Position numbers and translations under genes: made by a program. 64,000 bases of DNA, taken from positions 67,393,807 to 67,457,806 of the forward strand of contig NC_088204.1 in NCBI RefSeq assembly GCF_037126465.1, given 5' to 3'. The stretch is from Ornithodoros turicata. Taxonomy: Eukaryota; Arthropoda; Arachnida; Ixodida; Argasidae. This document shows, one piece after another, positions 32,127 to 45,227 of this stretch. A model generated the notes under the pieces. It was not told the DNA's origin and did no database searches. It saw nothing but the letters and a program-made list of their open reading frames with translations. Position 1 is the stretch's first letter; every line of letters starts with the position of its first letter.

Positions 32127-35100
32127 CATGAAGCATATTTTGTCTTGATACAAAACCAAACCGAACACATCAAGCGCTTTACTTGGGCAGTATGGAAGTC
32201 GTTCATTATATGGAATACTATTATCTTTTATGTTTGAAATACTCGAACTCACTTGAAATTGAACCATTGGGCTTTCCCCAGCTAGGGACCAGAAGCAGTA
32301 ATAGTTTCGTACTTTATTTCGGATATACAACTTTGGTTACAACTGAGGCATGCCTTTTACTCAACAAAGGGTTCGCTCAGAGAGCACAGCACCCATCAGA
32401 GTCGTACGTCGTACGTCGTACAGAGTCGTGAAGTACGTAATGATTTAGCATCACCGACCTCCCATCGCGGAAACCCGACACTCGCATCTTCCCATAAAAG
32501 GCCTCATTATAACGCACACCCTTCCCATTCTCCTTCTTCTTCCCTTTTTCTTTATGCGTCCAGGAAAATGAGGAGCAAAACGATGACCCACCGAGAAGCC
32601 GTTATATCAAGGAAGCGAAGAAGATAAAAGCCTGTCGTAGAGCGTTTTCTCGGCTTCTCTAACGTGGCTATTTAATCTGCTTCTTATCGAAATACGCACT
32701 TTGCTCATGGGCCCCCAATTTGCGAAAAGGCCCACTCGAATTATGGGCCATCGTTTGTAGTTAACGACGCGTTTGCACAAAAGCACTGCTCATGAAGACA
32801 AAACGCAACTATAAACGTAGAAACGCGGTATAGCAGGGCCCCCGTATATCGAATAGTCCCACTTGGTATGGACGGGTCACTCTCGGCACAACTGGTGAAT
32901 CGAGGTAAGTTACGAAAAAGGTTGATCGAAACGGGTAAGTACATAGGAGAGGTGCTTACCCGTATAGCAATGCGATGGGCTCGGAGTGTGATTCGTGAAG
33001 AGTGTAACAATCAGGTTTGTGTTCGTTCACGTATTGCTTAAGATGGGCGATACGTCGGAGTGGACAGAGGTCTATAGTGGGAGCCTTTTCGCCTGATGAT
33101 CTTCTTCATTAAGCCATCACTCCTTGGTGAAGCGTTAGGGAATCTCTATTCCCCAAACTATGTCTGTTTTGTTCAAAAAAGTTGAAGACCTGCGGTGACA
33201 GGTTTGTTTGAAGTTAATTTCGCTTTGTGATCGTTATTTCCTGCTTTACGCTTTTCGACTTTATTCTGTATATTGTTTCTGAGCAACTCGCCAGCACGTC
33301 ACTGTCTTTTCACTTTGTCACTGTTTCACACACTGTCACTTTGTTTCACCGCAAAGTATTTTCTCAAATAACAATAGAAACTAACTCTATTGTACCTCCT
33401 CGACCTCCTAGGCATTGGCATCTCGATACAAAACAACCCCCACCCACACCCAAGCTGATACTGGGTGCGCATACACACGCACATACACCGTGCATACAGC
33501 AAGATGAGAGACGAAAATAAAGAATCATTGACCATTACAATGCGATTACATATTGGGAGTCATGACCAGCGAGGTCGCGTCACGATAATGGAAGTAGTTT
33601 GAAAAGCTCATAGTTTCAAAACTATTCAAGAATGCCGCTTAGATAGACGCCTGAAAGTGCAAGAACTTTCGCGATCGGCACACTGGACATCTCCCACCCC
33701 CTTTATATCTCCTTTTCTTTTTTTTTTCTCGCTCTCCTCAGATTTAGGTGATTTGCGTGGGTACGGGGGGACGATATGCAAGGGGGGCCTCACCCCCCCC
33801 CTCCTTCTCCCCGGTGGGTACGCCACTGATTGTATAACAAGGCAACGTCTTCAATAACGAGTTGTCATCACCACTCTTGACATTCGTGTGGAACGGGTGA
33901 CATCAACGCCACCTAAAGTAAACAAAGCGTGATCGCATAAACAACCTGGCGGATAATACTTTAAGAGCCCGCCAATCACAACAGCGCTTTCGGCGGCCGT
34001 ACCTATGGAGACAAGCCATTAGTAGCCACAGAAGGTGTCTTTTTGAAATCGTCTGCGACAACAGGCTGAAGCATACGACGTCCCGACTCTATTTGACCAC
34101 GTGGCGAAAGAGGAAGCGCGGACGTTAATAAGCAGGCTTCCCTATAGGTGACGTTGGTGAGACCTAAAGTTATGACGTCATGACCTGATGTACAATCGCC
34201 TTCTTTCTTTTTTACGTGTCTTTGCCAACACTTATGCAGCTGTATCATCCATCCCTCACTTATTCCAAACATATTTTGAGGAGAAAATCCTCTTGTAAGA
34301 AGCAGTACAGCACCCTCTTGACTTTTCCTCCTGCGTCACCGGCTCAACTTTTACTCATCAAATCCCACTGGGAACTGAAAGAACAAAAAAAAAAAAGCGC
34401 TCGAGTGAAAAAAGCGCATGTAGTACAGCACCCGTGAAGGCTACCGTATTTTACAGAGCTATCTGTATTTTATAAGCCTGCTCTAAGGTCCCCTCCCCCT
34501 CTTCTTCTTCCTCCTCCGCGCTAGAAAATCACTCCCTCCTCATTCTTCAAAAGCAATAATAATAATAATAATAATAAAATAAAAACAATAAAGCTTTCCA
34601 TCAGTCTTCATTTACTGCTTGGTTCGCAAGAGGAAGATTCCCCCTGCGTCGCAAGAAATGAAAACAGGAGCTAAACGGAACGGTTTATCTTTCCCGTTAG
34701 GCTTAAAACTCACGCGGCAAAGCAACAAAAAGAGAAAAGGGAACACTTTCTTCATCCCGGGCCAGAAAATTTCGAGCCCGCAGTTGAAGAGCGGAGCGAA
34801 GAAAAACAACAAAACCATTTATATAACAACAGAAGGGAGAAGACCATTGAATTTTTATTTACTACGCTTACAGCGATTGGAGCTTTAAGCGATACGTCCC
34901 TCGTGCCCTTGTGCCGACCTTTATTGCCTTTATCGTCAATGGAAAGCAGGAATGAAAAGAGAGAGAGAGAGGGAAAAAAGCGAAGTCGCTCTTATAAGCG
35001 TATATAAATATTTTTTCCCCGCTCTTTGAACATCAGATGCGTCGCCCGGCAAATCATTAGGATTTCTCTCTCTTTTTCTTCCTTCGGGGGTCCACGATCT

Positions 35101-37751
35101 CGACTTGAGAAATACGCAGCAAAAATTATACGACGCGAATTACAAGACTATTTCTTTCAAACTATCATTCGTACGTACGTGCAGCGGAAAAGATTGAATT
35201 TGGACTAGATTGAAAAACTTGGCAGGGAATGCGTTTGATTCGTTTTAAACGGACGAAGACTCGCTTCGCTGTATCCGTGTCGCACATTTCGATTCAATCG
35301 TGCCCCGTTGCAAGTTTAATCGAAAGGTCCGACAATTTTCGGTAATGACCTGGGGAAGATAATTTAAATGCCGTTAAGATGGTTGAAGTAATCGTACTGT
35401 GGATTGTCACGTTTAGTCATGTAGACGGAAGCCTGCGATTGGCTGCTGTTTCAAGAACGAACGGGGGGGAGGGGCTGCCGAAATAGCTTGCCGTTATTGG
35501 CCACACACGAGTCGCCATCGTCACGGCCATAGCCAAAAAAAGAAAAAGAATTGAGGAAGATGAGAGTTGATGAGATGAGAGTTGAAGGGAGAATGGAATG
35601 GGAATAGTATTCCAGATTCCACGCGTTCGCTTCAAATCAACGGTCGACGTAATTTTGTAACTGGCGTAGGAGGCTGGTAACTGTGTGTCAGCAGCTGCTT
35701 ATGGCTTATTTAAATTGATTAATATTGACTAATATGGCCTAATTAATATTGAACATCGAAGAAGAAGCTCATGCGCCCCTCGCTGCACGCCTGTAAGGAG
35801 TCAAGAATACGGCTTACGGAATCACCAAGAAATATTTACTTAGCTCGTGGACGACACGCACAATGAAAACGCATTATGAAATATCTTACATTGTATTACT
35901 GTTGTACATTGTATTATTGTTCATTTGAAGGGTAAAAATGCGGTGAACTTACGAGAAACGAAGAGCAATATGAGTGCGTGGCGCACGCTTACATGCTGTA
36001 GCGGCGCCAGTGCACACTGCTGGTGGTGGTGGTGATGATGATGACGTGCTAGACACTGATGATGATGGTGATGAGGCTGAGCATACAGTTTAGAGCTCTT
36101 GCGCCTTCCTCTAACAAAAACGAAATGACTTAATTTCTTTATCACAGTGATGAAAATTGAAACAGTATTAAACAAATTTAACAATTCATGAAACAGAAAT
36201 CGAGTCTGTTCTGTGACAGGAAGGTAAGAAACAAAAGGCAGCATGATTCATGTCAGCGCCCTTTGCGGAACATTCTTGTGTATTTTGCAGGGCAGAACAA
36301 CCTAGAGCTGCAAGGACTTTACGAATCCACCCTAAACGGGGAAGAGTAGAATATCTTGACCCTAACACTTTCTGATATGTTAAGTATTTGTTTGCGATAT
36401 AACACTCTGCATAATTATTACCCATGAGTGCGCGTAGGATGGCGCATATTCATGTAGCATATAAGGCATACATGATACATAGAGCAATGTCATGCACGTT
36501 AGTAACACTCAGTGAGATGCAATACTCACACTCGGAAGATGAAGTACGTCAGAACGGATCAGTGAAGGGAAAAGCCAAACGGCAACAACATAAATACGTA
36601 TTTGTGCGTGTTGAGAATGAAATCATAGTGGATACGAATTTTGGAACCAAAATCGCAAAACAACTCAATAAACTGAAAATCAATATGTCTGCAAATATTT
36701 CTGAAGTGCATGCAATGTTATAGAACTTGTTCAACTAGAACAGTGCTAACAAAACTTTAAACAGTGTATATTGAAATAATGAAAGTTTGACGAAGTACAA
36801 GACGGCATTTATGGATCAAAGCGTCCTTCATCCATCAAATGAACTACATTCAACGATGTGTATCACTGGGACGAGTGTTTAAAGAATTGATTCTTCGAAG
36901 TGTACCTTCAACTTTCCAGTACTTGTGCGCAAGTCCAGATGGACAAAGAGAATATTGAGAATATTCAAATGAGGTCGTACATACGTAATGGTATACGTAC
37001 CACGTTACCTTGAAGTGTAACGTGGTGGATGTGCATATTCCGAAGAAGAGGAGTCGTCTTCAGAATGAAACACTTCAACGCGAGTATCTCCATCTATTAT
37101 ATATGTTAGGGTTATGTATAAGGAGGGACATACAAATACAAGAATAAGAACTGTGCGCATATTCCAGCCCCAATACAAACAAAACAGAGTACAACAACAA
37201 AAATAGCAAGGGGGGAAACTATACAAACAAACATGAATATGAGAATGAATATGTGTGGATATGTGAATACTGGAAACATGAATATGTACTCAATATATAT
37301 ATATATATACCAAAAAGGAAACACCATCATAGTGTAGACCATATTTGTGTAGAGTGGACGGTTTTTGTCATTCTTATTATGCAAACTTTCCACGGTGCAT
37401 ATCTCGTTGGGGTAAGTGGAAATAAAATCAAATACATCGTCCTTGTATTTAGGTTCTAAAGGTACTGTTGAAAGTGATTCTATTCAAACCAAGTCACCCG
37501 CAGGGTACGTAGTCGTAGCGTCCCTTCAGAGAGAGAGAGAGACAATATGGCGGAGATGCAGGTCGGCTGGTGGACAAACTCCGTAGTCCGAAGCCTCAGG
37601 CTGCGTTGGTGTCGCCCTACTCTTTGTGCCCAGAGGCAGGCATTCGCACTGTGGGCTTCTGAAATGATAAAACTTTCTCTATGCTCTGACGCGCTTCTTG
37701 ACGTATTTCGTAAAGCGTTTCTGTGGAGTGAAGACGTGAGATGTCCCCTGG
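32127..37751. other. Long stretch with no recognisable gene
   Basis: Contains an (AAT)n microsatellite at about 34556-34578, a GGTGGTGATGATGATG region at 36018-36075, a TATATA run at 37293-37306 and a hAT-like end GGTACGCCACTG at about 33817-33828 whose partner end was not found. One TGACGTCA lies at 34173-34180. No frame has a recognisable domain. Confidence 0.45.
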
Positions 37752-37759
37752 GACAAAAC

Positions 37760-38607
37760 CAGTGTTGTACCCGTTACCGAAATATGGTATCGCGATACCG
37801 ATACTCGTTACTTGAGTAAAAAGTATCGAAATACCGATAACGATACTTCTTTTTTAAAGTAACGAATACCGCTACCGTTACTAACAAAAAGTAACGCGAT
37901 ACTTTGCCCGATACTTTTGTTTCAAACACGAAGATGATGCAACATAGAAATACTGTATGGCTTACGTAAACAGTTTTGCAGTAAAAAGACAGCAGACTTT
38001 TATCAATAGCTCGTTCTGGAACTCGTCTTCTGCCATCCTTTCAGGCCGTGGTCTCTCCGGCAGTTGGCAGAGACCAGTATGACAATTACGTTAGTGTCAG
38101 GCCCACACACCCTGGAGTCCGATTACCAAGGAATCCTATCCGAAGTTAACAATACCACAGTATATGTGAACGTGACTCAGTGCGACACGGCAGCTAAGCA
38201 GTGGAATTCAGAGCGTACTGTCAATGACTTGACCTCTGTTCGTTGACCTCAACTCTTTTGTTGTGGTTATTTTCTCCAGTTTCTAAGAAAAGCAGTGAAC
38301 ATGTGTTTGGTATAGCAATTCTATAATTCCGGTTACGGAGCACTTGGACATGTCCACAGGCTTCTTGTCGAGGGCTAGGCGAACCATTGACAATGAACAA
38401 GAGTGAGAAATGTCGTCGGTGAAGAAAGGGTGGGGCATTAAAAAGTATCGATATCGGTAACGATACGGAGATCGCGTTACCATAAATTTGTAACGGAAAT
38501 ACTCTTCCGATACCAATTTTAAAAAGTATCGCGATACGCACTCCGATACCAAAAAAGTATCGATTACAGTAACGGCGTTACTTGTAACGGCGATATGTAC
38601 AACACTG
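37760..38607. mobile_element. Complete non-autonomous hAT element, 848 bp
   Basis: The termini are CAGTGTTGTACCCGTTAC on the left and GTACAACACTG on the right; the outer 11 bases are perfect inverted complements. GACAAAAC flanks both ends (37752-37759 and 38608-38615), an exact 8-bp target duplication as in hAT elements. Both ends carry many short GTTAC, GATAC and TATCG words in both orientations, resembling transposase-binding subterminal repeats. The interior has no transposase, so mobilisation would need a helper. Confidence 0.92.
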
Positions 38608-38802
38608 GACAAAACCAACCTGAAGCTTGTTCTCGATACGAGGTTCAAACCCAGTAAGAAGACAGTGAGGTGAAAATTGTGTGGAACCAATTGTCCGGAC
38701 TTGTTTACGAGCGATGTTAAGTTTGCAATGCATTTGTCCCAGACGGAGGCTTCTCGAAGCAATGGTTCTTGGGAATATTCGTGATGATAGCTACAGATTT
38801 TT

Positions 38803-39400
38803 TTTATTTTTTTTTTATTGAACTGACAACATCGTAATATCCATGGTAAGGCACTATATACCAGTCGGATCATAGCTACAAGCTAGTGCGATCCGATAAT
38901 AGTTTTCAACGTTTAGTTATTCAAACGCGGCAGTTACTTTAAGAAAAAGATTGGCTGAGGAAACACACATTTATACAAGCGCTAAGATTACACAATAACA
39001 AAAATATAAATATATATCATCAATCCTTCTTACTGACATCACTATAACGATATATTCAACAAGACTCGAACAGAAACCTCCGGACGGCTAATTTGAAGTG
39101 TTTGGCTACAACGACATCAAGGGGCAAGGAGTTCCACTTTATGACCCCTTGGTGTTGGAGAAGGCGCTTACCATATATGTTTGAGAAACACTGTACAAGA
39201 CCATTTCACAAGACCGTCTGGTTCGTGGAAATCCTGTCGACTTCCTGATGTGAGGCTGGAAGACGAGGGGTGAAGGTTTGGCGCTCAGAAATAGAGAGGA
39301 ACTCGCTGACAGCGATATCTCTCTTGCTTATAAGGTTTCGAATAACAAAATTCAGAAGAGTACCGAATCTGTGTTCTTAGAATTGTACGCTGATTACTTT
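38803..39400 (-). mobile_element. 5'-truncated LINE: ORF2 C-terminus, 3' UTR and A-rich tail
   Basis: On the minus strand an open segment (about 39199 to the stop at 39056-39058) encodes HQGVIKWNSLPLDVVVAKHF and ends in RRFLFESC. This is typical of CR1/jockey-like LINE C-termini, where an xWNxLP motif precedes the stop. A ~200-base 3' UTR follows, then an A-rich tail read as T-runs at 38805-38820 on the plus strand. An in-frame stop just upstream shows that the rest of the ORF has decayed. Confidence 0.8.
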
Positions 39401-40019
39401 TGTTTAAATGGCTTACATTTTACTTAGCTTGCTCTGCTATTCTACGAGGTTGTTCGTCATCTGGTTGGTGGTGGTAATCACTTCTTCAAAACTGGATAGC
39501 GTTAAACTGGATTATAGAGATGCCGTGTTATTTATAACATAGCGAAAGGCAAAACTGAGAAGGAAACAAACACATGCTCTCAGAATACTCCAGGTTACTT
39601 TCGCTTGCACGTATTAACTTATACTTAGATTGCCGACATTTATGGCGACGTTCCTGTTATAATTTACCAATCTTACAAGATCAATACAAGAAGCATCTCA
39701 CATTTTGTCATCCGCTTCTCTGAACATCCTCTTCTCCAAAAGTTATATGAGTGACCCAACGTAGAAAATCTGTCTCAAATAGTGACTTATACTTCGGAGC
39801 GTAGGTCAACTCCGCCCTGTCTGTCTGTTCCCCCACTGCTCTATACTTCCCTTTCCTTCTACTTATTTTATTTCCTTCTGATTGGCTAAACTAATTAGGG
39901 ATGCTGGGGTAGCCAGTGCGACCCTGGCACGTCCCCACTTTTAAAGAGATACGCGGCGCACCACGGTGTAGGTCCGTCCGTGACTTTAAGGGGACACGTG
40001 ACCCGTCACGTGCCACCAT
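39401..40019. other. Stretch with no gene; weak LINE tail trace
   Basis: CTGGGGTAGCCAGTGCGACCC near 39905-39925 resembles the GGAGTAGCCAGTCCCGAG block of lineage D LINE ends. Otherwise nothing recognisable. Confidence 0.4.
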
Positions 40020-40560
40020 CACGTGATCGCCAGACTGCGTTTGCAGTGCGCTCAAACTGTAGTTGCGTTTACATGAAAACGGCAGAAGGCGACTTAGCCA
40101 CAGAAGACGACATAAGGCTTGCATGTAAACGGTTGCAAGACGACTTAAGCCGTCGATTGAACGCCGCTGAATCGACAACGTTGGGTAAAGCAGGCGACAG
40201 CTGTCGACTGTTATCTGCCATGTAAACCGGCAAAGCGCTACGTCACTTCCTTCCCACAGGTCATTTCCCCTCTCGCAAGAAGCAAAATGGCGGGAACGGG
40301 AGATCCTCGCAAGCAGCAGAGGTGCATGTGGAATAAAGAGAGCACGAGTTTCATGCTGTGTATCATGCTGGAAATGGATATTGCGTCACAGCTTGTCTCC
40401 AAACCGCCGAATGTGTGTTGTCGGACTTGAAGAGGGCGCTCCTGTCGGGTAAGTCGCTCGTAAGTCGCCTGGCGTGTGGGATTCTTCCAGTCGCCCCAGC
40501 CCCCCACATGTAAACGACTAGAAGTCGACTGGGCCAGAGAAGTCGACGAACACGTTTAGT
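40020..40560. mobile_element. Candidate Harbinger/IS-type DNA transposon remnant
   Basis: Repeated short palindromic words (AAGTCGACT, GTCGACTG, GTAAGTCGC, TTACATG/CATGTAAAC) are concentrated at both ends of this segment, as in elements with GTTTACATG-type termini. A 47-codon frame at 40287-40430 begins MAGTGDPRKQQRCMWNKEST. Its Trp and spacing faintly recall a Myb/SANT-like start, which could be the second protein of a Harbinger element. Neither precise termini nor a target duplication was found. Confidence 0.35.
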
Positions 40561-42769
40561 CTACCTATGTGTGCCTAGAAATGCGGCTTGTGTGGCCACA
40601 GCAGATACAATGCAAATGCAATCGAATGACTTCACGGAACAAACGCGTTTAGGGCTATGCCAGATGCAGCACATACCTTTTCTTCTTTGTCTTCTCGATA
40701 CAACAACATGAATGCGTTAATGTGAACTACAGTGCAAGTTACTTGCTCGTTATAGATGCAAGCACGTGCAAAAAAAAACGTAATTATTTTTCCCATCAAC
40801 CATCTTAGCGAACCAGAAACGAAACAAGAACTTACAATTCAAGCGAGAAAAAGAACTACCGAGAAAATTGAGTGCGAAAGCCAGTCCTGCGCCTCCTTGC
40901 CGTCGCGTCTCTCCGTCCCCTCAGAGATTAGATCGCCTACGCCGCTCTAATTGCCGCGAAATGGGGGGCAATTCTAAAATGGCGTAATTATTTCTCGGCG
41001 CTAATAGCAAACTACGCTCTGTAGGTCTTAAGCTTTAAAGCTGTAATCTTCAGCGTAGACGGGAAGCGCTTTTATGGATTCGCGCTGTCTTCCCGGGCGA
41101 CGTGCAGGTTTGTTTGCCCCGAATACAAGCGGCGCTCCTAATTTCGCTGAGCGAGCGAAAACTGCAGACCGGGGGGCGAAAAGGCATTGGCGAAAATGTA
41201 CCTGCGTTGGGATTGTTGATGTCGAAAGCATTATGGGAGGACGTTTGCGAGGAGGTGGGAGTCAAAATGAAGAAATAAGACTTGGAAAGGTCCGGGGTAA
41301 TGAAGATAGATAATGGGTAGAGAAGGTAGCTGTGGTGTCTACTGAAATTAAGGAAGTTCGCGGAAAGATCGTAACTCAAAAGTGAGTGCAATACGTCGGA
41401 AGCTTGGGGTTCCTGCGTTGTGTTCAAAGGAGGATGGTTGCCTCGTTGCACCTGCTTCCTTCGAGTTGCATTTCGGTGTCGCTTGCGTCGTGGTGTAAAA
41501 TCGTGTGTTTTGTAAGGTAGCATGTGCAGAAAGTGAACGTCTTGTTATTGACGCGGTGTTCACAATACGATAATAAAATAAACAACGAAGATAAAAGGTA
41601 AACAACAAAGAGAAAAGCAGTAACGACAAAGAAATAGACGATAAAATAAATATGGCAAAACTTGACAAGGTCGTCTGAGGCCACAAATGAACGAATGTGG
41701 TTCCAGCTGCTCTCCGTTGTGATTGGTTCTTGTGGCACGGCCACGACCTACTAGGTTATAACGACCATGTCATAGGCACTCCTGCTCGGCGTCGCATTTG
41801 GAAGCTAGCGGTGGCGCTACTCATCGGCCCGGTTATTGCTTCCTCAATTTCTGCAATACTGTGTACTTTAACTTCCCTTGGTATTTTTCTACAAGCGGTG
41901 GATGTACCACGAGAGGTGCCTCTTTGTAAAGCTGAATATCATTATCATTCTAAATGTTTTCATAGGAGCTGTTGCTGTCATCTGCTACAACAATCGTACG
42001 TCCGCTTCTGCGCGTTCAAAATTCAAATTTCCATTGTCCAATCATGATGTCGATCTCACGGGCTGATGAGTAGTTTAAAAAAAGTTTTAAAAAGAATAGC
42101 AGTTTAAAAAAATATATATATATATAAATCTGTATAGAAGTAACGAACTACACCATGAAATAAATTTTGAATTAATTTCGAATGAGGAAGCTTTGCACCA
42201 GCATTCGACCAGCACATTGAGTTGCACTTCTTTACTCTGCAATTTAGCACTCACTAGAACTTCGAATAAATAAATAAATAAATGCGCATTTTAACATACA
42301 CCTGAAAAAAAGCACCAGTCCAAGAAAGAAAGTAAGAAATGATGACATTGATCCGACATTTCTTTTTCATCACCCCTTTTTCACCAATCACCACCGATCG
42401 ATGATATCGTTTCATACTCTCAACTTTCACGCGAGTGCTGTGGCAGCACCGCGGAGACACAGTGGCGCAATTACAAAAGGTGGTTTGTAATATAGAGGGT
42501 GTATATCTTTTTATTAAAAAGCTATGGAAGGGGGGGGAGGGCTATACAGATGCATTTTTTGCAGGAGGGGTGCAGCTGCAGGTCCAGGCGGACTTCTTAT
42601 GGGAAAACGTATTGGGCGAGTAATTAGCAAAAATTTATTAAATAACTCCTTAATAAGATGTTTTGACAAATGCGACAAATGATAGCAGAATTGGAGCCTG
42701 TCGTATTTAAATCCATCCTCCTCGTTAAATATCCTGAGATGAGCGCGAAGTTTTAAATATACGATGAAA
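40561..42769. other. Stretch with no recognisable gene
   Basis: Several open frames on both strands (for example 41050-41523 minus, 41697-42047 plus) have no recognisable domain. AT-rich microsatellite-like runs lie near 42112-42126. Confidence 0.45.
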
Positions 42770-42905
42770 GATGAAAGTCACTGAAAAGGTTAGCCAGCTG
42801 TAGGGATCGAACCCACATCTTCTGGATTACCGGTCCAGGGTTCTACTAATTGAGCTAAGCTAACACGCCTCTCCAGTCACTTTCGGGGTGCGTCATCTGA
42901 AGGGA
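42770..42905 (-). repeat. SINE with a tRNA-Thr-like head
   Basis: On the minus strand 42864-42793 folds as a cloverleaf: acceptor GTTAGCT/AGCTGGC, D-stem GCTC/GAAC (one mismatch), anticodon stem CTGGA/TCCAG around the loop CCGGTAA (anticodon GGT, threonine), and T-arm GTGGG-TTCGATC-CCTAC. Position 33 is C rather than the near-universal U. Flanking GTCACTTTC-type sequence lies on both sides. These points favour a tRNA-derived SINE or pseudogene over a working tRNA. Confidence 0.6.
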
Positions 42906-43689
42906 CGACAAACCAGCCACTCACTCTCACTCACCCTCCTTTCACTCTTACATTTCTTGCTCACTCATACACACATTCATACGACGGAAATCGACGCAAG
43001 CGGCACCTGTTGAACAATAGAGAAACTGACCCTTCTATGTATCTGTCCCTTCTATGTTGTTCCAGCCTCAGAACATCAGTTTCTCTCTTTTTTAAATATA
43101 GATTGCCAAATTTTCTAAATGAAACCAGAACAACATACTTCACTTCCGAAGTGCGAAAAGGGCGACGAGCATTCCACGGCGGAAGCCCACGTGCTTTGGA
43201 GCGATCGAGATGATTGAAATATAGATGATCCATTGGGCCTTATCAACCGCCCCCCCCCCCCCCCCCGGCCCAGGATGCCGGGGATTGGCGGAGGTCACGA
43301 GCTCCTCTGAAGCCCGCTTTCGGTTTAGGCTCATTTGCATACCAAAAACTCGTCAACGGATATTGCAGCACACGTGCTCGTTCCAGACTTTTTTTTTAAT
43401 AGATGGGCTTCCAACGACGATTGTCTCCCACTCTCCAGTCTAACTTTTGTCAGAAAGGACCTACGTAAAAAGTTAATTCGCCAATTTTCGGTAATTAGCC
43501 TTCCATACGCTTTCCGGCAGGACGTGCGCGTCATCTGTATAGCTTCCGTAACTTTTCAATAAAAAATCAGTAACGCATCAAAATAAACACCCTGTCTATA
43601 AAATGAATAACAATGGTGTGTGGAAGCTAAACTACAGGTTGGAGTTCGCGTGTACTAAACTGCTACGTAAAAGTTGCCGCATTGTTTAG
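42906..43689. other. Stretch with no recognisable gene
   Basis: Contains a run of about 18 C at 43249-43266 and an AAACACCCTGTCTATA end near 43567-43582 resembling a Tc1/mariner terminus. No paired end found. Confidence 0.4.
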
Positions 43690-43922
43690 TTTTCTTTCTT
43701 TTTCTTTTTGTCGATAAAACGTGAAGATGAAAGGAAGAAAAAGAAAAACGGTCCCCTTTCAACATTTCCGATGGCCGTCTATGCATCCCCCTCAGCCTAT
43801 TTATTTTTTATTTATTTTTTACATATTTTTTTAGGGAATAGCAAGCTAGCGTGCTGCATGGCTGACCTTTCCCCCTTTATCTTTCCTTTTCCTTTCTCTT
43901 TCTGCCAATAAATTGCCCCCTA
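43690..43922 (+). mobile_element. LINE 3' end fragment (AATAGCAAG...CTGACCTTTCC lineage)
   Basis: Plus-strand GGAATAGCAAGCTAGC...GGCTGACCTTTCCCCC, then a pyrimidine tract and CCAATAAATTG, corresponds to the 3' end seen at 6265-6449 in the opposite orientation. Only non-coding 3' sequence is present. Confidence 0.65.
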
Positions 43923-45227
43923 ACCCTCGCGCGTGCGTGCGTGGGGTTTACGCATAGTTTCATAGAAACTTCGTTACGATATTTATTTTGCCGCGACTTG
44001 TTACAATCTCGAAGCGTAGTGTGCGCTCCTAGTAAATTTACCTCCTCGATTTAATTTCCATGCATTAGCGATGCCCTGACAGCCCAAGAAAATGGTGGAA
44101 TATGCTGTTGACAATGTATAGGAAAGGGTGATTTTTCATTATTGACCGAAACAAATATTTTTAAGCGCTCCATGCACCGATGACGAAAGTTTCGGTGTCT
44201 GCCGATCCTACGGTATTTTTTTTATGGAGCTAAAGAAATACCGTAGATTGTCTTGGATAAACCTGCACGGTCAGCGAATTAAAGACACGGGTTCCACCGC
44301 TCCAACATGACCATGGAATTACCTCTTTCATTACTCTCGGCACAAAAGGGGCCAACCTTTCGGCTTTGACTTTCATGAGCAAGCATTCCACATCTGAACG
44401 GAGAACTGCACGGTAATACGAGGCCCTAACCCAGCGGCTATTAGCGGAAAACTTCCGTATTGTTTCCGTTCGACGCTGGCTCAAGAGAAATACACTGACG
44501 GAAGAGAAACAAAAGGAAACACAAGAAGTCGAAGAAGATGGAAGAAAGAAACTACAAACTAATATCCGAGCAAATTCGAACGAAAGGCCGCCATTAGTGC
44601 AGATCGCTGCGGATTCCGCAATGGTACGTCATTAGCGGCAGATTACCCAGCGCGCCTTGCGCGGGCGGTATTATCAACGTTGCCAGCATTCTAAGCCTTG
44701 CCAAGTTCATCCGGGTATCCCTGCAGCGATCCCGACACGCGTTGCGAGAAATAGAGTTTTGAAATTGGTACGTTCTGAGGGGGACGGACTACCGCTGCGT
44801 TTTAGGGGCTTTATACTCGTTGCTAGATGGAATCGTTATTAAATTGGGATTTGTGCGGCATGATGTAATTTTCGGCGAAGCGGTAACAAGTTGTGGAATT
44901 CGGTACGGTAGCCGTGAGTTCTGCTGACGCATTCGGCTTCGACGATCAAACTCGACCTTGCTCTCGCATTATATGTTCGTAGACGCACTAAACAGTACCA
45001 CCGTATATTTCGGAACAGAGAGACTTTTCGGGAGGAATGCGATTCCAACTCTTTCTTGTCAGGCGCACGTCTGCATTCAAACATCAATTATCAATGTGTA
45101 TTTCGTGAAATATGCATTGACTACAATCTTATCAATGGTGTATTTCTAATTAATCACTGGTAACGATATTCTTAATTATTTTGAGATCGACGCTTACGCT
45201 CCAACAGCGTACTCCTACGTTTCACAA
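43923..45227. other. Stretch with no recognisable gene
   Basis: A minus-strand frame at 44230-44484 is open but matches nothing I know. No shared repeat was noticed. Confidence 0.45.

Noticed and set aside
33817..33828. Complete hAT element ending in GGTACGCCACTG
   Set aside because: No matching left end or 8-bp duplication was found, so at most a single end is present.
36017..36080. His- or Asp-rich protein segment
   Set aside because: The residues come from a (GGT/GAT)n microsatellite; there is no flanking coding signal.
38283..38873. 196-codon minus-strand open frame
   Set aside because: It crosses the boundary of the hAT element at 38607 and has no domain, so it cannot be one gene.
42793..42864. 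Functional tRNA-Thr gene
   Set aside because: C at position 33, a D-stem mismatch and SINE-like flanks make a tRNA-derived repeat more likely.
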